From assembly GCA_028571885.1 (NCBI GenBank), contig JAPVVU010000241.1, positions 1-5,317 on the forward strand: a DNA stretch of 5,317 bases, read 5' to 3'. Below the pieces are notes generated by a model. That model saw nothing but the letters and a program-made list of their open reading frames with translations, made no database searches and was not told the origin of the DNA. A program made the position numbers and the translations under genes. The first letter of the stretch is position 1; each line of letters begins with the position of its first letter. The stretch comes from Gammaproteobacteria bacterium. Lineage in GTDB: Bacteria; Pseudomonadota; Gammaproteobacteria; GRL18. This document shows positions 1-5,105 of this stretch, one piece after another.

Positions 1-362
1 AGCAGAGACAGCCAATATAAAATAGCAATTTGACTTAAAAAACCAGCTGCCAATGATAGAGAACCAATAATCAAAGATGTATGGATAATGACCACAAATT
101 GATTTCCACCAGGAATCAATTGCCCTATCATCACTGGGATAAATTGATACAAAGCCCCAATCATTACCATTAGCATAAAGCCAATTGTCATTAAATGTGT
201 TAATGCCAGAGCGTTGGGTAACCAGCGGGATGTCCAGATTTGGGGACCAGAATACAGGATCAATAAAGCAGCCAGTATACCAAAAACAGGCGCTGTCAGA
301 ATAAATCTCAACGGAATGAGAATTGGGGGAATCGTGTTAAGTGAGAGGCCTTTGGTATTCAT
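1..362 (-). CDS. Multi-spanning membrane protein, heme-copper oxidase subunit I / NnrS-like, N-terminal part (runs off window)
   Basis: Only the first 120 codons are present; the frame is still open at base 1. The ATG at 362-360 begins MNTKGLSLN, and an in-frame TGA lies 15 bases upstream, so the start is bounded. No clear Shine-Dalgarno precedes it. Three hydrophobic segments are visible at about residues 20-38, 55-78 and 88-109, and a fourth begins near 111. Segment 2 opens with LTHL (H56) followed by a Met- and Gly-rich helix ending in a proline (QFIPVM). This resembles helix II of heme-copper oxidase subunit I relatives, where the His binds heme, and the NnrS-like membrane proteins. That H56 binds heme here is inference. 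The gene lies 77 bases after the DUF2249 gene and follows a hemerythrin gene, a context that fits nitric oxide or oxygen handling. Exact family and substrate cannot be settled from the fragment. Confidence 0.7.
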   Translation of the reverse strand, partial: MNTKGLSLNTIPPILIPLRFILTAPVFGILAALLILYSGPQIWTSRWLPNALALTHLMTIGFMLMVMIGALYQFIPVMIGQLIPGGNQFVVIIHTSLIIGSLSLAAGFLSQIAILYWLSL

Positions 363-439
363 ATTAAAAGCAATTCATTTTTCATGAATGATTTATTTAC
401 ACTCTCTTAATTAACAGAAAAAAAATAAAATATCAGTAC

Positions 440-724
440 TTAGAATTTATTTGAACAGTAATGACTAAGCGATGTATCTTTTTTATCCCAGATAATTATT
501 TCCCATAAGACAGGCTCACAAGAAAGACTTTGATTTTGAGTGATTTTAAAATCAAAGCCATTTTCCTGTAAAAATTGTAATAATGGTAAGGGTTTTTTTC
601 GATGCAGCATACGAATATACTCGCCTGCTTTCATCTGTAGCAGGAGCTGTATCACCTCCTCAAATGGTTGAGGTGGGTCATAATCACTGACATCAATAAA
701 TAATTCTTTGGGCTGCTCTTTCAA
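440..724 (-). CDS. DUF2249 domain protein (small, TusA/SirA-like fold expected)
   Basis: This 94-residue soluble protein has no signal peptide or membrane segment. It is a single DUF2249 domain: FIDVSDYDPPQPFEEV at residues 9-24, the AGEYIRMLHRKKPLPL block at 33-48, ENGFDF at 54-59 and the closing WEIIIW at 74-79. DUF2249 is regarded as related to the TusA/SirA fold. TusA carries its sulfur on a Cys in a CPxP motif; here the equivalent stretch reads DPPQP, so that Cys is absent. Two other cysteines (C69, C90) lie outside this motif. The start is TTG at 724: an in-frame TAA lies just upstream, and TTAAGG sits six bases before the TTG. The gene is 47 bases after the hemerythrin gene and 77 before the membrane protein gene, so the three are probably co-transcribed. 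DUF2249 proteins are often found beside hemerythrins and NO-related genes; their biochemical role is not established. Confidence 0.85.
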   Translation of the reverse strand: MKEQPKELFIDVSDYDPPQPFEEVIQLLLQMKAGEYIRMLHRKKPLPLLQFLQENGFDFKITQNQSLSCEPVLWEIIIWDKKDTSLSHYCSNKF

Positions 725-730
725 GGATTA

Positions 731-736
731 CCTTAA
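731..736 (-). promoter_or_regulatory. Ribosome binding site of the DUF2249 gene, supporting a TTG start
   Basis: On the minus strand TTAAGG is followed by a six-base spacer (TAATCC) and TTG. An in-frame TAA falls inside the spacer, so no longer form of the protein is possible and the rare start codon is well supported. Confidence 0.65.
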
Positions 737-771
737 ACATATTCTGATTTATACAGCGTTCAAATAGAAAA

Positions 772-1209
772 TTATTGTTCTCTCATGCGTTCAATAATAT
801 CAACTGCATCAGGTATGGATTGATCGGTCATGGGATATAGAATCTGTTCTTCTTTCATATTATGCTGCTGCATGGTGACCATCAATGTTTCTGTCAATGC
901 CAGAAATTGATCTTTATCTTTATTCTCAGCTGCTTTGTTTACTTCATTGACTAATGCACGCATCTGTTCATGTTCCATACGCATCATTTGTGTCGGACCG
1001 CCCGTCATACCGGTGACGGTCTCAAATTCTGGAAAGAGAATAGTTTCTTCACGCGAGAAATGCTTTTCCAGTTCACTGGCAAACTCATTCCATAGTTCAA
1101 CGCCCTGCTCCCAATCGCCATTAGCGACGGATTCTTCCGCCCTGGCGAATTGTTCGTCACATTCTTTATGCTGGCTTGTCATAAATGTACTAATTGTTGA
1201 TGTCAACAA
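772..1209 (-). CDS. Hemerythrin HHE domain protein
   Basis: This 145-residue soluble, all-helical protein should hold a non-heme di-iron site able to bind O2 or react with NO or peroxide. Numbered from the chosen start, the expected ligands are present: H14 (SQHKECD), H50 and E54 (HFSREE), H80 (MEHEQM), H116 and E120 (HNMKEE). The two HxxxE motifs and the spacing match a complete four-helix HHE domain, so iron binding is likely. The frame is open back to a TTG at 1239, but no ribosome site precedes that. The pair of TTG codons at 1209-1204 is preceded by GAGAGG with a six-base gap to the first, and the resulting N-terminus (two Leu codons, then TSTISTFM) fits the short leader usual in this family. 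An ATG at 1182 has no ribosome site. The gene lies 78 bases after selU and 47 before the DUF2249 gene. A role in NO or oxygen sensing or detoxification is inference from family and neighbours. Confidence 0.9.
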   Translation of the reverse strand: MLTSTISTFMTSQHKECDEQFARAEESVANGDWEQGVELWNEFASELEKHFSREETILFPEFETVTGMTGGPTQMMRMEHEQMRALVNEVNKAAENKDKDQFLALTETLMVTMQQHNMKEEQILYPMTDQSIPDAVDIIERMREQ

Positions 1210-1215
1210 GGGGAA

Positions 1216-1221
1216 CCTCTC
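1216..1221 (-). promoter_or_regulatory. Ribosome binding site of the hemerythrin gene, deciding a TTG start
   Basis: GAGAGG on the minus strand lies six bases before the first of two tandem TTG codons (1209-1207 and 1206-1204). It falls inside the reading frame that opens at 1239, so it argues for the shorter protein rather than the longest frame. Confidence 0.6.
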
Positions 1222-1287
1222 AATACTCGTTCTAATCAATATAGGTTTAGTGTGGAGGAAATTTTACAATTATGCGCCAAAGTTGCC

Positions 1288-2400
1288 TTAATCCATGTCA
1301 AGGATTTTTTTTTGATTGGCAAGGATTTGATGGGAGTTGCCGCGAAAGATCACTTTATTTTGTTTGTTTTCTAACTGGTAGTCATACATTGGATCATAAT
1401 AGAGGCTAAGTAATGATTCAATCCAGATGCGATGCAGATCAACCTGCCCAGACGATTGATGTTCTTCAAGTGCCGTGGTCATTTGTTGACTGATTTTCTG
1501 ATAACGCTCACCACCCAGACGTTTTTTTATCCTTTCCAGACTCGCCATCAGATATTCAGCAAACAGTTTAAAGGCATCATCTTCCGGTGAGTTACAGTAA
1601 TTATTATAATAGTTTTCCAGATCAATAACGTAATCTTTGAGAGTGATATTAATTCTGTATTGAAGATCTTCTTCGAGCACAACCAGGTGTGATTGCTTCA
1701 TTTTTTGCTGTAAGGATAGCGGTAGAGAAATACGGCCAATCATTCGACCTTCATCTTCAAGCCAGAATTGATTCATGCCTCTGGCACGATATTTCATCAA
1801 TGCAATAGACAAGTTGTTTTCAAAATTTATTTGTGAGGGTTGACCATCGGGAAAACGCCCGAAGCTGGATCCTCTATGATGAGCAAAGCCTTCCAGATCA
1901 ATAGCACCATTTAATTCTTTTAATAACCAGGTTTTGCCTGTGCCAGTTTTGCCGCCTAAAATAACAAATCGGGATTCAGCAATAGAGTGTTCTAATTCAT
2001 CCAGCAGAACTCGCCTCATGGCTTTGTAGCCGCCGTTAACCAGGGGTAAGTCAACACCACTTTCTTTTAACCATTGCTGTGCTGTTCTGGAACGCAAGCC
2101 CCCTCTAAAACAATAAAGATAACCATCAGGGTTCTCTTTTGCAAAAGCTTGCCACTGAGCAATACGCTGTTCTTTGAGTTCACCACTGACCAGTTGATTG
2201 CCCAGTTTTATGGCGGCATCCTGACCATTTTTCTTATAACGAATACCAACTTCATGACGTTCCTGATCATTCATAAGAGGATGATTTACCGCATTAGGAA
2301 ATGCCCCCTGAGCAAATTCAACGGGCGCCCGAACATCCATTAGAGGAATATCATTCAATAATATTGAACGAATTAAGTCTCTATCAATCGGATTTGACAT
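1288..2400 (-). CDS. selU: tRNA 2-selenouridine synthase SelU/MnmH
   Basis: The enzyme (370 residues; E. coli SelU/YbbB has 364) replaces sulfur with selenium in 2-thiouridine at the wobble position of tRNAs for Lys, Glu and Gln. It uses selenophosphate and passes through a geranylated intermediate. The N-terminal rhodanese domain (about 1-135) carries the catalytic Cys in YCFRGGLRSR as C97, the same position as Cys97 of the E. coli enzyme. The C-terminal half is a P-loop domain: Walker A GKTGTGKT at 150-157, then DLEGFAHHRGSSFG at 168-181, a signature of this family. The ATG at 2400 is preceded by AGAAGG and AGGA; AGGA lies nine bases upstream. The partner gene selD, which makes its selenium donor, is directly upstream on the same strand. 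Both domains look intact and full length. The 278-base gap to selD is long for an operon pair and is highly structured, so selU may have its own control. Confidence 0.97.
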   Translation of the reverse strand: MSNPIDRDLIRSILLNDIPLMDVRAPVEFAQGAFPNAVNHPLMNDQERHEVGIRYKKNGQDAAIKLGNQLVSGELKEQRIAQWQAFAKENPDGYLYCFRGGLRSRTAQQWLKESGVDLPLVNGGYKAMRRVLLDELEHSIAESRFVILGGKTGTGKTWLLKELNGAIDLEGFAHHRGSSFGRFPDGQPSQINFENNLSIALMKYRARGMNQFWLEDEGRMIGRISLPLSLQQKMKQSHLVVLEEDLQYRINITLKDYVIDLENYYNNYCNSPEDDAFKLFAEYLMASLERIKKRLGGERYQKISQQMTTALEEHQSSGQVDLHRIWIESLLSLYYDPMYDYQLENKQNKVIFRGNSHQILANQKKILDMD

Positions 2401-2433
2401 AAAAATTTATCCTGCCTTCTTATACTAAAACAT

Positions 2434-2463
2434 TTAACTTGCGAGCTTAACCTGAGAGCTTAA
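2434..2463. repeat. Two overlapping copies of a 17-bp dyad motif upstream of selU
   Basis: Copies at 2434-2450 (TTAACTTGCGAGCTTAA) and 2447-2463 (TTAACCTGAGAGCTTAA) share four bases (TTAA), giving a 13-bp period. A third copy lies at 2679-2695. Each has TTAA at both ends and partial mirror symmetry around one central base, which is the most variable (C, A, T in the three copies). The pair sits 34-63 bases upstream of the selU ATG, where an operator could act. Operator function is inference; they might instead be remnants of a tandem repeat. Confidence 0.5.
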
Positions 2464-2539
2464 ATAAGTGTTCCTAATCACTAGGATAAGGGCTTGTAAG
2501 GAAATAAATTTCCAACCATCCCTAAAAGGTGAACACTGA

Positions 2540-2614
2540 GTCTATGAATATAGGATGTATTATTTTGTGATTTGACGCAGTCCGAACAAAAAAATACATC
2601 CTATATTCATAGAC
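2540..2614. repeat. 22-bp perfect inverted repeat with 31-base loop
   Basis: Arms 2540-2561 and 2593-2614 are exact reverse complements over 22 bases. After a single A/A mismatch the stem can continue inward for six more pairs (TTTTGT at 2563-2568 with ACAAAA at 2586-2591). In RNA of either strand this would be a very stable hairpin. On the minus-strand transcript there is no T-run after the second arm, so it is not a standard Rho-independent terminator, though it could still stall polymerase, protect RNA ends or be processed. Perfect arms of this length also fit the termini of a short mobile repeat. Confidence 0.9.
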
Positions 2615-2627
2615 GGTTTCTGCGTCA
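2573..2627. repeat. 8-bp inverted repeat interlocked with the 22-bp hairpin
   Basis: TGACGCAG at 2573-2580, inside the loop of the large hairpin, is the exact reverse complement of CTGCGTCA at 2620-2627, outside it. After a 3x1 internal loop the pairing can continue for three more bases (CCG at 2582-2584's complement with 2614-2616). The two hairpins overlap in a-b-a'-b' order, so they are either mutually exclusive or form a pseudoknot. Confidence 0.55.
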
Positions 2628-2678
2628 GAAATACTCACTATTTCCCCTCATGGGGCCTACTTTTGGTGGAGCCGCAAT

Positions 2679-2695
2679 TTAACCTGTGAGCTTAA
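2679..2695. repeat. Third copy of the 17-bp dyad motif, overlapping the selD stop codon
   Basis: TTAACCTGTGAGCTTAA matches the copy at 2447-2463 in 16 of 17 positions and the copy at 2434-2450 in 15 of 17. On the minus strand it encodes the last residues of the SelD fusion (KLTG) and its TAA. The three copies bracket the structured spacer. Confidence 0.6.
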
Positions 2696-4988
2696 TAAAG
2701 TAAGCAGATGAATCTCTTTCAACAATATCACCAATAATCACAGCCTGAGAATAACCAGAAGAATGCAATTTTAAAAGACACTCTTGTGCTTTATCTCTTG
2801 ATATTCCTGCCAGCAAACCACCCGCAGTTTGAGGATCAAATAATAAAGGATAATTCAGATGTTCAGAGAACGTTTCAATATTCGAGATAGCACGTTTAAG
2901 ATGAATATTTTCTTCCTGTAGTGAGCTGAAAATGCCTGCCTTAATCATTTCATGGGCCCCGCTTAGAACTGGCAAAGTAGATAAATTAAGCCGGGCATAA
3001 ACATTGGAAGCTTTAAGCATTTCGACCAGATGCCCCAAAAGACCAAACCCAGTAATATCAGTGCAGGCACGGGAAGCAAATTCTTTAAAAATATCTGCAG
3101 CGGCCTTATTGGAATGCAGCATATGTTCAATGGCTTTATCTATCCATCGTCCCTTTGCTTTAAAACGCATATTGGCTGCAAGCAATGTACCCGTTCCCAG
3201 AGGCTTGGTTAAAATGAGCACATCATCATGTCTCAGCCCCGATTTTGTCATCATTGAATCTTTAGCAGCAAAGCCATTAACACTCAGGCCAAAGGCCATA
3301 TCAGCGCCTTCACCCGTATGACCGCCAAGCAGAGTCATATTGTTTTCATTAAGCACTTCCAGTGCACCGGACATAATTTGAAACAGCTCATCTTCAAGGA
3401 TCTCTTCTAATGAGTAAGGCAGAGTCACCAGTGCCAGCGCAGAATGTGGTATAGCGCCCATGGCAAACAAATCACCGAGTGCATGATTAGCGGCAATTTT
3501 TCCCAACAGATAAGGATCATTGATAAAGGTTTTAAAATAATCCAGAGACTGCACCAATAACTGTCCTTCCGGCACTTCAATAACCGCTGCATCATCCGCC
3601 TGATCCAGTCCCAGAATAACCCCATCATTGTTATCATTTTTATAAATAGCGATTAAGCGATCCATAACACGCGTTAAAACAGTGCTGCCTACCTTTGCAC
3701 CACATCCGCCACAACGCATGGGGATCTCTTGTAGACGTTTTAGAGCAGCTTCATCAACCATATTCTGATGAATACCAATATCACTGGTATTTTTCATTTC
3801 AGGTAGTTCACTGAATAAATTCATGAATCGAACATCAATCCAGTTCTTATACTTCCATACCCAACTACCCTGGAAGGCCAGAAAACCTCTGGAGGCAACA
3901 GCGGTTTTATCAGCACAATTGAGCAGACTTAAAAAATGTTTTTGTGGTCTATAGGCTTTAAGTCGCTGACCATTCACAAAGCGTCTGATGTTTGCAAATA
4001 AAGGCGCTCCCTGTCTGACAGCATAGACACCTGATTTTGGTCTGGGGTGATTAACCATGGATGCAATATCACCCACGGCAAAAATATTAGGATGCGAAAT
4101 GGACTGCAGATAATCATTAACCTGAATGAACCCTCGGTTATCAACAGACAGGCCAGATTCAGCGGGCCAGTCGGCTGAACTGGCAGTTGTACTCCAGACA
4201 ATGGCATCCGCCTGAACCCGCGTCCCGTTACTACAAAAAAGAGTTTTCGTATTATCATTATCTGCCAGCGTTGTATCTATAGAAATACCTTTAATCAAAG
4301 AGTCCAGATAGACCTTAATACCTCGTTGTTTAAAAAGTTTTAAGATCCTCTTTTTTACCGAGTTATTGTGCGCAGGTAATAGGGTTTTGGCTGCGCTTAA
4401 GAGTACGTATTGAATATCTTTATCCGCATGTCCCTTGCGTTTGAGTTCGTATTGTATGCGGTGCTGGATAGATAAAATAAGTTCAACACCACTGGCACCA
4501 CCACCGACAACAGCAATTGTACTGAACTTATCATCACTTAAAACCTGATGAATAATTGTTTCCAGATGTACAATAAACTGTTTAACGGGTTTAACGGGAA
4601 AGGCTAATTCTTTTACGCCGGGAATATTAAAATCATCAGGTGTTGAGCCAATATTTATCGACAGTAAATCATATCTAATCGGCGGACGATTATCAGAGTA
4701 AATTAACTGTTTTTGGGTATCAATACTGGTGACTTTTGAATGGTATAGACGGCAATGAGCGAATTCAGATAATGGCCTTAAGTCGAGGTGAACATCATCA
4801 TAAGTATATTGCCCCGCAATAAAGCCCGGCAGCATCCCCGAATATGGCGTATGAATATCACTGCTTAATAATGTCAGCCTCAGTCCAGGCAAGGGATCCA
4901 TGGCAAACATCTTCAATAAGCCAACGTGACTATGCCCTCCGCCAATCAGAACTAATTCTTTAACAGCAATATCAGGAGGGTTATTCAC
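2679..4988 (-). CDS. selD: Fused NDH-like FAD/NAD(P) oxidoreductase - selenide, water dikinase (SelD)
   Basis: This 769-residue protein joins two enzymes. Residues 1 to about 390 form a pyridine nucleotide-disulfide oxidoreductase domain: GGGHSHVGLL at 16-25 (FAD-binding), TPYSGMLPG near 47-55, a second Rossmann motif GGGASGVE at 162-169 (NAD(P)H) and AVGD ending at D307 (FAD). The remaining 347 residues match the length of E. coli SelD, which makes selenophosphate from selenide and ATP. C429 in MRCGGCGAK aligns with catalytic Cys17 and K432 with Lys20; D466 (QADDAA), D483, GGHTGEG (555-561), TDITGFGL with D644, and DPQTAGG (718-724) complete the site. Cys, not selenocysteine, is used. NDH-like/SelD fusions are a known architecture; the electron acceptor of the first domain is unknown, and a role in supplying reduced selenium is inference. 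The start is GTG at 4988, eight bases after ATAAGG; TTG at 4991 is possible but only five bases away. The protein provides selenophosphate for selU downstream. Confidence 0.95.
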   Translation of the reverse strand: MNNPPDIAVKELVLIGGGHSHVGLLKMFAMDPLPGLRLTLLSSDIHTPYSGMLPGFIAGQYTYDDVHLDLRPLSEFAHCRLYHSKVTSIDTQKQLIYSDNRPPIRYDLLSINIGSTPDDFNIPGVKELAFPVKPVKQFIVHLETIIHQVLSDDKFSTIAVVGGGASGVELILSIQHRIQYELKRKGHADKDIQYVLLSAAKTLLPAHNNSVKKRILKLFKQRGIKVYLDSLIKGISIDTTLADNDNTKTLFCSNGTRVQADAIVWSTTASSADWPAESGLSVDNRGFIQVNDYLQSISHPNIFAVGDIASMVNHPRPKSGVYAVRQGAPLFANIRRFVNGQRLKAYRPQKHFLSLLNCADKTAVASRGFLAFQGSWVWKYKNWIDVRFMNLFSELPEMKNTSDIGIHQNMVDEAALKRLQEIPMRCGGCGAKVGSTVLTRVMDRLIAIYKNDNNDGVILGLDQADDAAVIEVPEGQLLVQSLDYFKTFINDPYLLGKIAANHALGDLFAMGAIPHSALALVTLPYSLEEILEDELFQIMSGALEVLNENNMTLLGGHTGEGADMAFGLSVNGFAAKDSMMTKSGLRHDDVLILTKPLGTGTLLAANMRFKAKGRWIDKAIEHMLHSNKAAADIFKEFASRACTDITGFGLLGHLVEMLKASNVYARLNLSTLPVLSGAHEMIKAGIFSSLQEENIHLKRAISNIETFSEHLNYPLLFDPQTAGGLLAGISRDKAQECLLKLHSSGYSQAVIIGDIVERDSSAYFIKLTG

Positions 4989-4996
4989 CAAAAGAA

Positions 4997-5002
4997 CCTT
5001 AT
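4997..5002 (-). promoter_or_regulatory. Ribosome binding site of selD
   Basis: ATAAGG on the minus strand lies eight bases before GTG (4988) and five before TTG (4991). As AAGG pairs with the 5' part of the consensus site, the longer spacing is more natural, which favours GTG. Confidence 0.55.
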
Positions 5003-5021
5003 ATTTATTGAAGTTTAATGA

Positions 5022-5040
5022 ATCCTGAATAAATCAGGAT
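5022..5040. repeat. 7-bp hairpin in the selD leader
   Basis: ATCCTGA (5022-5028) and TCAGGAT (5034-5040) are exact reverse complements around a five-base ATAAA loop. It starts 34 bases upstream of the selD GTG, between the promoter candidate and the ribosome site, so it could be an operator or leader hairpin. There is no T-run to make it a terminator. Confidence 0.4.
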
Positions 5041-5076
5041 AGAAAGCAAGTTAGGAGCATGATAAAAAACGGAGTA

Positions 5077-5105
5077 ATTTTAACAAAAAAGTGATTTTTT
5101 TACCA
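5077..5105 (-). promoter_or_regulatory. Candidate sigma-70 promoter for selD
   Basis: The minus strand shows an extended -10 (TG-T-TAAAAT, hexamer at 5077-5082), and 17 bases upstream a poor -35 (TGGTAA, 5100-5105, three of six consensus bases). Transcription would start near 5070 and give a leader of about 80 bases that includes the 5022-5040 hairpin. In AT-rich DNA such matches are common, so this is only a candidate. Confidence 0.3.

Larger units (their letters stand above)
2464..2678. other. Densely structured 215-base selD-selU spacer, possible small mobile repeat or regulatory RNA
   Basis: No open frame of note lies here. The stretch is bounded on both sides by copies of the 17-bp TTAA motif. 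It contains a series of dyads: an outer AGTGTTC/GAACACT pair (2467-2473 with 2531-2537) enclosing TCCTA/TAGGA (2472-2486) and GGAAAT-AA-ATTTCC (2500-2513); the 22-bp inverted repeat at 2540-2614; GAAATA-CTCAC-TATTTC (2628-2644); and CCCC-TCAT-GGGG (2644-2655). Such density suggests either a MITE/REP-like element inserted between selD and selU, or a structured leader or attenuator for selU. The sequence alone does not decide; I recognise no named family. Confidence 0.45.

Noticed and set aside
363..390. ATTCAT/ATGAAT hairpin upstream of the membrane protein gene as an FNR/DNR-type site
   Set aside because: It does not match the TTGAT-N4-ATCAA pattern, and weak AT-only dyads are expected in such DNA.
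418..469. Run of eight T on the minus strand after the DUF2249 gene as a terminator
   Set aside because: The only stem before it is five AT-rich pairs (439-443 with 465-469) with a 21-base loop, and it is not next to the T-run.
1178..1206. TTGACA, 17 bases, TATGAC on the minus strand, promoter-like
   Set aside because: It lies inside the start of the hemerythrin gene and would begin transcription after its start codon; the match follows from the Leu-Thr codons and has only four of six -10 bases.
935..1291. Open frame on the plus strand, 118 codons
   Set aside because: It lies antisense to the hemerythrin gene, whose iron ligands prove the other strand; the translated product has no family features.
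2074..2343. Open frame on the plus strand, 89 codons
   Set aside because: It is antisense to the rhodanese domain of selU, with no recognisable domain.
3004..3321. Plus-strand open frames of 105 and 60 codons
   Set aside because: Both are antisense to the conserved SelD domain and look like chance products of its codon use.
3695..3721. Selenocysteine at the SelD active site, as in some SelD proteins
   Set aside because: The codon at the Cys17 position is a Cys codon and there is no in-frame TGA in the gene.
3425..4258. Minus-strand open frames of 70 and 94 codons in another frame of selD
   Set aside because: They lie wholly inside the selD fusion, which has intact motifs on both sides, so they are shadows and not signs of a frameshift.
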